Below, in pieces: positions 31,336 through 40,427 of a DNA stretch of 49,948 nucleotides. A program made the translations under genes and the position numbers. How positions within the stretch are numbered: position 1 is the first letter of the stretch; every line of letters begins with the position of its first letter. Origin of the DNA: Clostridia bacterium (lineage in GTDB: Bacteria > Bacillota > Clostridia > Oscillospirales > CAG-272); the NCBI GenBank assembly GCA_017443595.1, contig JAFSYU010000011.1, positions 1-49,948 of the forward strand, given 5' to 3'. The notes beneath the pieces are model-generated. The model was not told where the DNA came from. It searched no databases and was given only the letters and a program-made list of their open reading frames with translations.

Positions 31336-32645
31336 GTCATATTAACGTAGTAGGCGCGGGCCTCGCCGGATGCGAGGCTGCGTATCAGATATCAAAGCTC
31401 GGCGTCAGAGTAACGCTGTATGAGATGAAGCCGGAAAAATACACGCCGGCGCATAAATCGCCTCTTTTCGCGGAGCTTGTATGCTCTAATTCATTAAGAG
31501 CCGCAAGGATCACAAACGCCGTGGGACTTTTAAAAGAAGAACTTCGCATCTGCGGCTCGCTTATCATGGAAGCGGCGGACAAAAGCAGGGTCGAGGCGGG
31601 CGGCGCGCTTGCCGTTGACAGAAATATATTTTCAGAATATATAACAAATAAGATCAAAACAGAGCCGAATATTGAAATTATAAGCGGTGAGGTCACGGAA
31701 ATACCCGACGGTATAACCGTCATAGCCACCGGACCGCTGACGTCGGATACGTTATCCGCAAAGATAGCGGAGGTGACCGGCGCAAAACAGCTCCACTTTT
31801 TTGACGCGGCTGCGCCGATAGTATCCGCGGACAGCGTTGATATGCAAAAATGCTTCTGCCAGTCCAGATACGACAAGGGAGAAGCGGCGTATATAAACTG
31901 CCCCATGGATAAAGATCAGTATCTCGCGTTTTATAACGCTTTAACAGCTGCGGAAAGAGCCGATCTGCACGGATTTGAAAAAGACCCGAAGGTGTTTGAG
32001 GGCTGTATGCCGGTCGAGGTAATGGCAAGCCGCGGAGAAGATACTCTGCGCTTCGGTCCTATGAAGCCGGTAGGAATAACAGACCCTAAAACGGGCAAAG
32101 AGCCGTACGCCGTCGTTCAGCTCCGCGCGGAGAACAATGAAAGAACCATGTTCAATATCGTGGGATTTCAGACGAACCTCACTTTTCCCGAACAGCGACG
32201 CGTGTTCGGCATGATACCGGGTTTAGAACAGGCGGAATTTCTCCGTTACGGCATTATGCACAGAAACACGTATCTGCAGTCGCCCGGACTGCTCGGCGCG
32301 GACTACGGGATGATAAACAGACCCGGCCTGTACTTCGCCGGTCAGATGACGGGCGTCGAGGGCTACGTGGAGTCGACGGGTTCAGGATTCATTGCCGGCA
32401 TAAACGCCGCGCGCCGCGCGCTCGGACTTGATCCGTTCATCCTGCCGGATACTACCATGCTCGGAGCAATGGCGAAATACGTTTCATCATCCGAATCAAA
32501 GGATTTTCAGCCGATGAACGCGAACTTCGGCATAATCGCGCCCATAACCGAAAAGATAAGAGGCGGCAAAATAAAAAGGTACGAATATTACGCGGAAAGA
32601 GCAATTAAAGAAATTCAGAATGATATAAAATTAAGAATTCAGTAG
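31332..32645 (+). CDS. trmFO: tRNA m5U54 methyltransferase TrmFO
   Basis: A 437-residue folate- and FAD-dependent methyltransferase that makes 5-methyluridine at position 54 of tRNA. The FAD motif is [15 protein letters not shown] (5-19), followed by [16 protein letters not shown], the catalytic-cysteine region [27 protein letters not shown], and [18 protein letters not shown]. The C-terminus has [12 protein letters not shown]. It overlaps dapL by 4 bp and ends just before a dispersed repeat. Confidence 0.97.
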   Translation: MSHINVVGAGLAGCEAAYQISKLGVRVTLYEMKPEKYTPAHKSPLFAELVCSNSLRAARITNAVGLLKEELRICGSLIMEAADKSRVEAGGALAVDRNIFSEYITNKIKTEPNIEIISGEVTEIPDGITVIATGPLTSDTLSAKIAEVTGAKQLHFFDAAAPIVSADSVDMQKCFCQSRYDKGEAAYINCPMDKDQYLAFYNALTAAERADLHGFEKDPKVFEGCMPVEVMASRGEDTLRFGPMKPVGITDPKTGKEPYAVVQLRAENNERTMFNIVGFQTNLTFPEQRRVFGMIPGLEQAEFLRYGIMHRNTYLQSPGLLGADYGMINRPGLYFAGQMTGVEGYVESTGSGFIAGINAARRALGLDPFILPDTTMLGAMAKYVSSSESKDFQPMNANFGIIAPITEKIRGGKIKRYEYYAERAIKEIQNDIKLRIQ

Positions 32646-32720
32646 GGGTCGGCGCCCACGACGACCCGTAAAAAAGCCCCGATCGCGTCTCCTCTGAATT
32701 CTGAATTCATAATTCTAAAT
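32645..32720. repeat. Dispersed palindrome plus AATTCTGAATTC tract (inverted copy)
   Basis: Inverse orientation relative of 7854-7925: AGGGGTCGGCGCCCACGACG followed by ACCC (32645-32668), then an AAAAAAGCCCC stretch and GAATTCTGAATTCATAATTC (about 32696-32715). As at 7905, it starts directly at a gene's stop codon. Confidence 0.65.
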
Positions 32721-32726
32721 TGTTAA

Positions 32727-32812
32727 AGTGCCAATATAACACCGTAATTTTTGCATATTAGTGCCATTTTGGCACTTTTATACTTGACAAAGCAGTGCCA
32801 TTATGGTATAAT
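32727..32812 (+). promoter_or_regulatory. Consensus promoter with AGTGCCA operators
   Basis: Perfect -35 TTGACA (32784-32789), 17-bp spacer, perfect -10 TATAAT (32807-32812). AGTGCCA occurs at 32727, at 32760 as the left arm of the perfect palindrome AGTGCCA-TTT-TGGCACT (32760-32776), and at 32794 inside the spacer, i.e. 33 and 34 bp apart (about three helical turns each). The layout predicts cooperative autorepression, most likely by the HTH domain of the next gene. Confidence 0.78.
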
Positions 32813-32830
32813 GTTACCGAGGTGATAAAA

Positions 32831-33301
32831 ATGACGCTGAAACAGTTGAGAAAAGAAAAGGGATTGACGCAGACCGCCTGCGCGGAATATCTTCAGATCC
32901 CCGTTCGCACATATAAGCGATATGAAGCTGATGAAAGCAAAATAAACCGTATCAAATATCAATATATATTAAACAGGCTTGCGGAGTTTGGAATAATTGA
33001 CGAGGAACACGGCAAGCTTACGCTTGATCAGATAAAATCAATATGCGGCGGTGTTTTCAGCTGTTATCCGGTAGAATACTGTTATCTGTTCGGCTCATAT
33101 GCAAAAGGAAAAGAAACGGAGCAAAGCGACGTTGATCTTTTGATATCAATGCCGGTAAACGGTCTGCAGTTTTTTGAGATATTGGAGCTTCTGCGTGAGA
33201 AATTAAAGAAAAAAGTGGATTTATTGGATGCTGCGCAGCTCAATAATAACGCTGCTTTGGTGCAGGAGATTTTGAAGGACGGTATAAAGATATATGGATA
33301 A
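32831..33301 (+). CDS. HTH-MNT antitoxin (MntA-like nucleotidyltransferase)
   Basis: A 156-residue two-domain protein. Residues 1-65 form an XRE-type helix-turn-helix (LKQLRKEKGLTQTACAEYLQ, VRTYKRYEADESKINRIKYQ). Residues 70-156 are a minimal nucleotidyltransferase with CYLFGSYAKGKETEQSDVDL, the GS-x10-DxD catalytic motif, and a third acidic strand KKKVDLLDAA. In MntA-HepT systems the MNT protein neutralises the HEPN RNase, in characterised cases by AMPylating it. GAGGTG lies 6 bp before the ATG at 32831. Its stop overlaps the start of a HEPN-toxin stub, so it is now probably an orphan. Confidence 0.82.
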   Translation: MTLKQLRKEKGLTQTACAEYLQIPVRTYKRYEADESKINRIKYQYILNRLAEFGIIDEEHGKLTLDQIKSICGGVFSCYPVEYCYLFGSYAKGKETEQSDVDLLISMPVNGLQFFEILELLREKLKKKVDLLDAAQLNNNAALVQEILKDGIKIYG

Positions 33302-33359
33302 TAGAAAAGACGACCGTTACTATTTGGTAAAGTGCAATGACAAACAAAAGATTTTGTGA
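33294..33359 (+). pseudogene. Truncated HEPN (HepT-like) toxin stub
   Basis: An ATG overlapping the antitoxin stop by 8 bp opens MDNRKDDRYYLVKC, which looks like the first helix of a HepT-type HEPN RNase (commonly MD-x-KD-x-YYL-x-KI). After residue 14 the frame runs straight into the start of rnc (ATG at 33337) and stops at 33359. The HEPN catalytic R-x4-6-H motif is gone. This is what a deletion from within the toxin gene to the rnc start would leave. Confidence 0.6.
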
Positions 33360-34038
33360 GACAATCAAATACGATTTCAAAGATGAGTCGCTGCTTATCG
33401 AGGCTTTGACGCATTCGTCCTACGCCAACGAACACAATCGCGACGGCGGCAGGATGAAGTACAACGAACGCCTTGAATTTTTCGGCGACGCGATACTTGA
33501 ATTTCTGTGCAGCGAGTATCTTTTCTGCCATTATAAAAACGTGCCCGAGGGGACGCTTACGAAAATGCGCGCGGCGGCGGTTTGCGAGGAATCTTTATCC
33601 GCGCTCGGCAAACAGATAGGGTTAGGCGAGGCGCTCTACGTCGGCAAAGGCGAGGAACAGACCGGCGGGCGCGAAAACCCGTCCATAATAGCGGACGCAT
33701 TCGAGGCGCTTCTTGCCGCCGTATATCTTGACGGCGGGCGGCAGGCGGCGGAAAATTTCCTTTATCCGCTATTGATACCGCAGATAGAAAAAACGTCCGT
33801 CAAGACCACGGACTACAAATCGCTTTTACAGCAGTTCATACAGAAGGAATCCGGCGAATTTGTCGAATACGCGCTTGAAAAAGAAGAAGGACCGGATCAC
33901 AGTAAAACTTTTTATATGACGGTAAAATATCAAAACAATATCGTCGGACGCGGATCCGGCAAAAGCAAGCGCGCCGCGGAGCAGGCGGCGGCGCACGACG
34001 CGCTGGTGCTTTTCGGAGAGCTTTCTGATGAGTCATAA
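33337..34038 (+). CDS. rnc: Ribonuclease III
   Basis: A 233-residue double-strand-specific endoribonuclease processing rRNA and mRNA. The catalytic signature NERLEFFGDAILEFLC is near residue 35, the second acidic site IIADAFEALLAAVYLDGG near 117, and the dsRNA-binding domain starts DYKSLLQQFIQKES near 160 and ends GRGSGKSKRAAEQAAAHDAL. There is no strong Shine-Dalgarno: only GGTAAAG inside the toxin stub precedes the ATG, suggesting the native upstream region was lost by deletion. Confidence 0.96.
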   Translation: MTNKRFCETIKYDFKDESLLIEALTHSSYANEHNRDGGRMKYNERLEFFGDAILEFLCSEYLFCHYKNVPEGTLTKMRAAAVCEESLSALGKQIGLGEALYVGKGEEQTGGRENPSIIADAFEALLAAVYLDGGRQAAENFLYPLLIPQIEKTSVKTTDYKSLLQQFIQKESGEFVEYALEKEEGPDHSKTFYMTVKYQNNIVGRGSGKSKRAAEQAAAHDALVLFGELSDES

Positions 34039-35026
34039 AAACGTCCCCGTTTTCATCCCGCATTTAGGCTGCCCGAACGACTGCGTTTTCTGCAATCAGA
34101 GAAAGATCACCGAACATCTGAGTTTTGACGAGGACGGCGTTAAAGATACGATAGACGAAGCGGTCGCAACGCTTAAACCCGGAGACGAGGCGGAGATAGC
34201 GTTTTTCGGCGGGTCGTTTACCGGAATAGACCGCGATCTGATGATACGGCTGCTGCGGCTCGGGCACTCTTACATAGAAAAAGGCGCCGTCACTTCCCTG
34301 CGCTGCTCCACAAGGCCGGATTACATAGACGAAACGATACTTGGCATTTTACAAAAATACGGCGTGAAAACGGTGGAGCTCGGCATACAGTCGACGGACG
34401 ATACAGTTCTGCTGAAATGCAAAAGAGGTCACACGGCGGCTGCATCGTTTACGGCTATGAAGATGATAAAGGACGCGGGCTTTTCGCTCATAGGTCAGAT
34501 GATGACGGGGCTTCCCGGCGCGTCGGCGGAGTCTGAAATACAGACGGCGGAAGATATATGCAAATACGCGGACGGCGCGCGGATTTATCCGATAGTCGTT
34601 TTCAAAGATACTGAGCTTGCATATATGGCGGAGGCGGGAGATTACAAACCGTATCCGCTTGACGAACTTGTAAAAAGAACGGCTGATGTAAAGGAAGTTT
34701 TTATAAAGCGCGGTATCCCGACCATTCGCGTCGGTTTACAGGCAAACGAAGGACTTACGGGCGGAGACGAGATAGCCTGCGGCGGATACGACGAGGCGAT
34801 CGGCGAGCGGTGCGATTCTCTGATTTATTACAGACGCCTGTCAAAGCTGTTGTCCGATAATAAAACGGACCCGGTCATAATAGCCGTTCCGAGAGGACAT
34901 ATTTCCCGCGCGTCGGGACATAAAAAAGAAAACAAACTGCGGCTATGCGCGCAGTACGGCATAAAAGAAATAAAATTTGAAGAAAAGGACATACCGCCGT
35001 ATACGGCGGAGATCATCGGAAGATAA
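34028..35026 (+). CDS. Elp3-like radical SAM protein
   Basis: A 332-residue member of the bacterial radical SAM family related to Elp3 but lacking the acetyltransferase domain, commonly found between rnc and smc in Clostridia. The cluster motif CPNDCVFC is at residues 15-22, with FFGGSFTGIDRDLMIRLL, RCSTRPDYID and VELGIQSTDDTVL as barrel motifs. Substrate unknown; tRNA modification is plausible by relation to Elp3. It overlaps rnc by 11 bp and touches smc by one base. Confidence 0.85.
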   Translation: MSHKNVPVFIPHLGCPNDCVFCNQRKITEHLSFDEDGVKDTIDEAVATLKPGDEAEIAFFGGSFTGIDRDLMIRLLRLGHSYIEKGAVTSLRCSTRPDYIDETILGILQKYGVKTVELGIQSTDDTVLLKCKRGHTAAASFTAMKMIKDAGFSLIGQMMTGLPGASAESEIQTAEDICKYADGARIYPIVVFKDTELAYMAEAGDYKPYPLDELVKRTADVKEVFIKRGIPTIRVGLQANEGLTGGDEIACGGYDEAIGERCDSLIYYRRLSKLLSDNKTDPVIIAVPRGHISRASGHKKENKLRLCAQYGIKEIKFEEKDIPPYTAEIIGR

Positions 35027-38000
35027 TGTATTTAAAATCTATTGAACTTCAGGGCTTCAAATCATTTCCGGAAAAGACCACTCTTTCGTTCAAAGAGGGC
35101 ATAACGGTCATTATAGGACCTAACGGAAGCGGAAAATCAAATATAGCTGACGCCATGCGCTGGGTCTTAGGCGAGGTATCGTCGCGCAACATACGCGGAA
35201 CAAAGATGGAGGACATCATTTTCGGCGGCTCGGAGACGAGAAAGCCGTCAAGCTTCGCGCAGGTGTCTTTGACGCTTGACAACTCGGGTGAAGAAGACAA
35301 ACTGCCCATAGAATACGACGAGGTCACGGTCACGCGCCGTTACTTCCGCGGCGGCGACAGCGATTATCTCATAAACGGCAAGCAGTGCCGCTTGAAAGAC
35401 ATACACGCGCTGTTCATGAACACCGGTATAGGCAAGGGCGGTTATTCCGTCATAGGTCAGGGCAGGATAGCGGAGATAGTATCGCTTAAAAGCGAGGACC
35501 GCCGTATAGTATTTGAAGAAGCGGCGGGAATTTCAAAATACAAATTCAGCAAAAACGAAGCGCTCAAAAAGCTGACCGCGACGCAGGAAAATCTCACAAG
35601 ATTAAACGATATAAACAGCGTTTTGGCGTCCCGCGTGGGTCCGCTTGAAAAAGAATCGGAAAAAGCGCGCAAATACATGGAGATATACGAAGAAAAGCGT
35701 ATGCTCGATATAGCTCTGTGGCTGTACGACATGGCGGAGCTCACAAAACGCATAGCTTCTTTACGCGGCACGTTTGAGATATATTCAAACGACCTTGAAA
35801 TGACCGAGACGGAAGCGGACAAGCTCGCCGAGCAGACGACGGCGCTGTTCGATACGCTGCAGGAGCTGAAGCGTCAGACGGAAAAGTGCAACACGGAGCT
35901 TTCAAAAACGCAGAACGACAGAACGGAAGCGACGAACCGCGCGGCGTTTGCCACGGCGGAAGCGCAGAACCTGAAAGAAAAGATCGAAGAGCTTAACGAA
36001 CGGCTCAAAAACTTAAAAGAGAGCTTATCCGACGCGCAGAGGACGAAAAACGAAAGAGAGACCGCGCTGCGTGAATCAAAGGACAAGGACGCGGAGCTTT
36101 CCGCTAAGGAAAAAGCCGCGCAGGCAGCGTACGACGGGATATGCGCAAAAATAGACCAGTGCGCGAAAGAGATCTCGGATATTGCGGAAAAGACCGCGGA
36201 AATAAACGACGAGATGATAGATCTGCGCATAGCTCTGACCGTTACGGACAGCACGGATTCCGCGGACACGGAAAAGACCGCGGAGCTTGACGCGCTGATA
36301 GCCGCGCAGAACGAAAACATTGCAAAGCTTGAAGAAGAGCTTTCCTCAGCCGAAGAGTCGTTTAACAAATTTGCACAAAAACGCGAAATAACGGCAAAAA
36401 AACTCTCGGAAGTAAAAGAAAAACTGGTCAAAGCCGAAGAAAAACAGCAGACGCTGAAGCGTAAAAAGGACGACGCGGACGTCGCTTATCAGGTGGCGGA
36501 GCGCAAAGCCGAGGCGTTGAAACGCCTTGAAGAGCTGTTTGAGGGCTATTCCCGCGCCACGCGCTTCGTTATGGACGAGGCGAAAAAAGGCGTGCTGAAA
36601 GGCGTATACGCGCCGGTATCGCAGCTCATATCCGTGCCGGAAAAATATACTACCGCGATAGAGTGTTCTCTCGGCTCGGCTCTGCAGAACATAGTCGTCA
36701 CCGACGAGGCGGCGGCAAAAGCGGCGATGTACGCGTTAAAGAACGCCGGCGCCGGACGTACGACGTTTTTGCCCGTTGCAACGGTAAAACCGTCTTATTT
36801 GTCGCAGGATATCACACTGCTTAAAAAGATGCGCGGATTTGAGGGCGTCGCGTCCGACCTCGTGTCGACCGACAAAAAATTTGAGGATATCTGCAAAAAC
36901 CTTCTCGGCAGGACGGCGGTGTTTGACAACATAGACAACGCCGTGGCGTGCGCAAGAGAATTCGGATATAAAATCAGGATAACGACGCTTGACGGTCAGC
37001 AGATAAACGCCGGCGGCTCTTTCACGGGCGGTTCCGGCATCAAGGACAGCGGCATTTTATCACGCGGACGCGAGATAGAATCGCTATCCGAGCTTATGAA
37101 AAAGTGCAAAAATTCATCAGAGCAGGCCGGGACGGAGCTGAAAGAGCTTGATACGCTTTTGCAGTCTCTGTCGCTTGAATCTGACAATCTCACCGCGGAG
37201 GACGGTATAACCGCCGCGCTTCAGAACGAGGCTTCGTCCGCCGTCAAAGTCGCGCAGGCGAGACTTGACGAAGCGTATGCGAGAGCCGACGAGACTGAAG
37301 CCGAAAAGTCCGGCATTACCGAAAAAGCCGAGGTACGCCGCAAAAAGCGTGAAGAAGACGCGGCGCGTCTGCAGGAGCTTACCGCGCAGATCAAGCTGCT
37401 TACAGATAAGAGCGCGGAGCTTGACAGCGATATGAACAAGTACAACGCGGATCAGCAGAGCCTGCGTACCGCGCTTGAAGACGCAAGGATAAAAGCGGCG
37501 GAAAACGCGCGCGGCACCGCGGCGTATCAGGCGTCGCTGTACGAGAGCGAAAGCACCTGCGAAGTGCTTGAACAGAGTATCGCCGCGGCAAACGACAGAC
37601 TTGCGTCATACAGAGACAAGCTGACGGAAAACGCGGAAAAGTCAGGCAAAACGACAACAGACCTTACCGCTTACGAACAGCATATAAAAGAACTTGAAGC
37701 ACAGATAAAAGAGCTTTCCGAAAAAGTGGAGCAGACGGAAGCGAAATGCACGTCCGCCCGCAATTCGGAGCGCGAGAAAAACGAGCAGAAACAGCAGCTT
37801 ATTGAAAAAAAGATACAGGCAGAGTCAAAGCTCGAAAACGCGGAAAACGAGCGTGAAAAGTTAAAAGGCGTACTTGAGGAAAACTATGAGCTTTCATATT
37901 CGGAAGCAAAAGAAAAAGCCGTTGAATACAACTGCCCGGAGATAACGGAAAGCAACAGGCCTGAGCATTACAAGCGCCAGACGGAGCTTAAAGGCAGGAT

Positions 38001-38631
38001 ACGCGCGCTCGGTCACGTAAACGTCTCCGCTATTGAAGAATATCAGGAGGTCAAAAAACAGCACGACGAACTGACGGCGCAGATAGCCGACCTTACGTCG
38101 TCTGAAACGGACCTGCTTGAAATAATAGAAAAGCTTGATAACGAGATGAAAACGGGCTTTGTACGCGCGTTTGAGAATATAAACCTTCATTTCGGTCAGG
38201 TCTTCAAGCGTCTTTTCGGCGGCGGTACGGCGGAGCTCGTCCTGCGTGATCCGGACAACGTTCTTGAATCCGGCATTGATATAAACGTAGCGCCTCCCGG
38301 AAAGATAATAAAGAGCTTATCGCTCCTCTCCGGCGGCGAGCAGTCGTTTGTCGCCATAGCGATATATCTTGCTCTGCTTGAGGTCAACCCCACGCCGTTC
38401 ATCATGCTTGACGAGATAGAAGCGGCGCTTGACGAGGTGAACGTTGACCGTTTTGCGCAATATATCAAAGAAACGCGTGACAAAACACAGTTCATAATGA
38501 TAACTCACAGACGCGGCACGATGGAAGTCGCGGAAAAGCTGTACGGCGTCACGATGCCGACAAAGGGCATTACAAAGGTTTTGTCCGTTGACATAAACGA
38601 AATAGAAGAAAAGTTGGGAAAGCTGGAATAA
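35026..38631 (+). CDS. smc: Chromosome segregation protein SMC
   Basis: A 1201-residue condensin ATPase. Walker A GPNGSGKSNIADAMRWVLGE lies at about 32-51. It is followed by NTGIGKGGYSVIGQGRI, a coiled coil, and the hinge (about 520-650: GVYAPVSQLISV, AIECSLGSALQNIVV, TTLDGQQINAGGSFTGG). The return coiled coil and then signature LSGGEQSFVAIAIYLAL and Walker B PFIMLDEIEAALDE end near 1125. The length and order are those of bacterial SMC. It is followed after 4 bp by ftsY. Confidence 0.98.
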   Translation: MYLKSIELQGFKSFPEKTTLSFKEGITVIIGPNGSGKSNIADAMRWVLGEVSSRNIRGTKMEDIIFGGSETRKPSSFAQVSLTLDNSGEEDKLPIEYDEVTVTRRYFRGGDSDYLINGKQCRLKDIHALFMNTGIGKGGYSVIGQGRIAEIVSLKSEDRRIVFEEAAGISKYKFSKNEALKKLTATQENLTRLNDINSVLASRVGPLEKESEKARKYMEIYEEKRMLDIALWLYDMAELTKRIASLRGTFEIYSNDLEMTETEADKLAEQTTALFDTLQELKRQTEKCNTELSKTQNDRTEATNRAAFATAEAQNLKEKIEELNERLKNLKESLSDAQRTKNERETALRESKDKDAELSAKEKAAQAAYDGICAKIDQCAKEISDIAEKTAEINDEMIDLRIALTVTDSTDSADTEKTAELDALIAAQNENIAKLEEELSSAEESFNKFAQKREITAKKLSEVKEKLVKAEEKQQTLKRKKDDADVAYQVAERKAEALKRLEELFEGYSRATRFVMDEAKKGVLKGVYAPVSQLISVPEKYTTAIECSLGSALQNIVVTDEAAAKAAMYALKNAGAGRTTFLPVATVKPSYLSQDITLLKKMRGFEGVASDLVSTDKKFEDICKNLLGRTAVFDNIDNAVACAREFGYKIRITTLDGQQINAGGSFTGGSGIKDSGILSRGREIESLSELMKKCKNSSEQAGTELKELDTLLQSLSLESDNLTAEDGITAALQNEASSAVKVAQARLDEAYARADETEAEKSGITEKAEVRRKKREEDAARLQELTAQIKLLTDKSAELDSDMNKYNADQQSLRTALEDARIKAAENARGTAAYQASLYESESTCEVLEQSIAAANDRLASYRDKLTENAEKSGKTTTDLTAYEQHIKELEAQIKELSEKVEQTEAKCTSARNSEREKNEQKQQLIEKKIQAESKLENAENEREKLKGVLEENYELSYSEAKEKAVEYNCPEITESNRPEHYKRQTELKGRIRALGHVNVSAIEEYQEVKKQHDELTAQIADLTSSETDLLEIIEKLDNEMKTGFVRAFENINLHFGQVFKRLFGGGTAELVLRDPDNVLESGIDINVAPPGKIIKSLSLLSGGEQSFVAIAIYLALLEVNPTPFIMLDEIEAALDEVNVDRFAQYIKETRDKTQFIMITHRRGTMEVAEKLYGVTMPTKGITKVLSVDINEIEEKLGKLE

Positions 38632-38635
38632 CATC

Positions 38636-39541
38636 ATGGGATTTTTTGAAAAACTTAAAAACGGGCTGAAAAAGACAAAAGACGCGCTTTTCGGTAAGGT
38701 GCACGACCTTTTCATATCCATGAGAAAAGTGGACGAGGACCTGCTTGAAGAGCTTGAAGAAATACTTATAACGTCCGACGTAGGCGTTGAGACGACCGAA
38801 AAAATAATAGCAAAACTCAGACGCCGCATACAGGAAAACAGGATAACGGAAAGCGAGGACGCTTACAACGCCTTAAAAGACGTTATAGCGGAAATGATAG
38901 ACGACGGAGCGCCGCTCGATCTGTCAACAAAGCCCGCCGTCATACTCGTCATCGGAGTAAACGGCGTGGGCAAGACCACGTCTATTGCAAAAATAGCAAA
39001 TTATCTTAAAGGTCAGGGCAAAAAAGTAATGCTCGCCGCCGCGGACACGTTCCGCGCCGCCGCGATAGATCAGCTCGGTATCTGGGCTGACCGCATAGGC
39101 GTTGATATGATAAAGCATGAAGAAGGTTCCGATCCCGCGTCCGTCGTTTACGACGCCGCAGCCGCCGCAAAGGCGAGAGGCGCGGACGTGCTCATAATAG
39201 ACACCGCGGGAAGACTTCACAACAAAAAGAATTTGATGGACGAATTATCAAAAATAAACCGCGTTGTGGGAAAAGAACTGCCGGACGCCGCGCGTGAAAC
39301 GCTTTTAGTGCTTGACGCGACGACGGGACAGAACGCCGTTATACAGGCTAAGGAATTCAGCAACACGGCGGATATAACGGGTCTTGTGCTTACTAAGCTT
39401 GACGGCACGGCAAAGGGCGGTATAGTCATATCCGTAAAAGACGAGTTAGGCATACCGGTAAAATTCATAGGCGTAGGCGAAAAAGCGGACGATATGCAGC
39501 CGTTTGTCGCAGCCGACTTTATAAACGCGTTATTTGAATAA
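38636..39541 (+). CDS. ftsY: Signal recognition particle receptor FtsY
   Basis: A 301-residue membrane-associated SRP GTPase delivering ribosome-nascent chains to the translocon. It has N-terminal GFFEKLKNGLKKTKDALFG (amphipathic membrane-binding helix), the G1 motif GVNGVGKTTSIAKIA (about 103), AADTFRAAAIDQL, DTAGRLHNKKNLMDEL, LDATTGQNA and the G4 region LTKLDGTAKGG. The long acidic A domain of enterobacterial FtsY is absent, as in other Firmicutes. Confidence 0.97.
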   Translation: MGFFEKLKNGLKKTKDALFGKVHDLFISMRKVDEDLLEELEEILITSDVGVETTEKIIAKLRRRIQENRITESEDAYNALKDVIAEMIDDGAPLDLSTKPAVILVIGVNGVGKTTSIAKIANYLKGQGKKVMLAAADTFRAAAIDQLGIWADRIGVDMIKHEEGSDPASVVYDAAAAAKARGADVLIIDTAGRLHNKKNLMDELSKINRVVGKELPDAARETLLVLDATTGQNAVIQAKEFSNTADITGLVLTKLDGTAKGGIVISVKDELGIPVKFIGVGEKADDMQPFVAADFINALFE

Positions 39542-40131
39542 TGAAATTCGTACTTGCGTCAAAAAATAAAAAGAAGATAGAAGAACTAAAAAAAATACTG
39601 TCCTCTCTTATGCCTGACTGCGAAGTTTTGTCGCTTACAGACGCCGGGATTTATGACGAAATTGAAGAAAACGGCACAACGTTTGAAGAAAACTCCGTTA
39701 TAAAAGCCTCCGCCCCGGCAAAGCTCGGATATATAGGCGTGGCGGACGATTCGGGGCTTTGCGTAGACGCGTTAGACGGTGCGCCCGGCGTATACTCCGC
39801 AAGATATTCCGGGGGCGGCGATCAGGCGAATATAGATAAACTTCTTAAAGAGCTTGAAAACGTGCCGGATGAAAAAAGGACGGCGAAATTCGTCTGCGTG
39901 ATGAGCGCCGTATTCCCGGACGGAAAGACCGTCACCGCGCGCGGCGAAGCTCCCGGCGTCATATTAAGACAGCGCCGGGGTGAAGACGGCTTCGGTTACG
40001 ACCCCGTGTTTTACAGCACGGATCTTAACAAAACTTTCGCGGAGGCGACGCCGGATGAAAAAAACAAAGTATCGCACAGAGGCAGAGCGCTGTACGCGTT
40101 TTGCGAAAAGCTGAAAGGTATAATATGTTGA
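39541..40131 (+). CDS. rdgB: XTP/dITP diphosphatase (RdgB/HAM1)
   Basis: A 196-residue house-cleaning pyrophosphatase removing XTP and (d)ITP. Family motifs: LASKNKKKIEELKKIL at the start, VADDSGLCVDALDGAPGVYSARYSG near 70, GEDGFGYDPVFY and SHRGRALYAF at the end. It starts at the last base of the ftsY stop codon and overlaps yhbY. Confidence 0.96.
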   Translation: MKFVLASKNKKKIEELKKILSSLMPDCEVLSLTDAGIYDEIEENGTTFEENSVIKASAPAKLGYIGVADDSGLCVDALDGAPGVYSARYSGGGDQANIDKLLKELENVPDEKRTAKFVCVMSAVFPDGKTVTARGEAPGVILRQRRGEDGFGYDPVFYSTDLNKTFAEATPDEKNKVSHRGRALYAFCEKLKGIIC

Positions 40132-40427
40132 ATTCAAAACAAAGGGCCTTTTTAAAAAATCTCGGCAGCAAGATCCAGCCGATATTTCAGATAGGCAAAA
40201 ACGAAATATCCGATAATATGGTAAAGCAGATAAGCGACGCGCTGACCGCGCACGAGCTTGTTAAAATATCCGTTTTGGAAAATTCTCAGTATACGAGCCG
40301 CGAGGCGGCGGATATAGTTGCGGAGAAAACGGGCGCGGACGTCGTTTTGGTCGTCGGCAACAGGTTTATTTTATACAGAGAAACACAGGACAAAAAGCGC
40401 AGAGAAAAAAGGATAATACTCCCGTAA
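40125..40427 (+). CDS. yhbY: YhbY-type CRM-domain RNA-binding protein
   Basis: A 100-residue protein of the CRS1/YhbY family associated with the 50S precursor. It starts MLNSKQRAFLKNLGSKIQPI and has IGKNEISDNMVKQISDALTAHELVKI and the closing VVLVVGNRFILYRE. The ATG at 40125 overlaps the rdgB stop and has AAAGG 8 bp upstream; an earlier in-frame ATG at 40101 lies within rdgB and is rejected. It ends on the first base of the next start. Confidence 0.93.
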   Translation: MLNSKQRAFLKNLGSKIQPIFQIGKNEISDNMVKQISDALTAHELVKISVLENSQYTSREAADIVAEKTGADVVLVVGNRFILYRETQDKKRREKRIILP

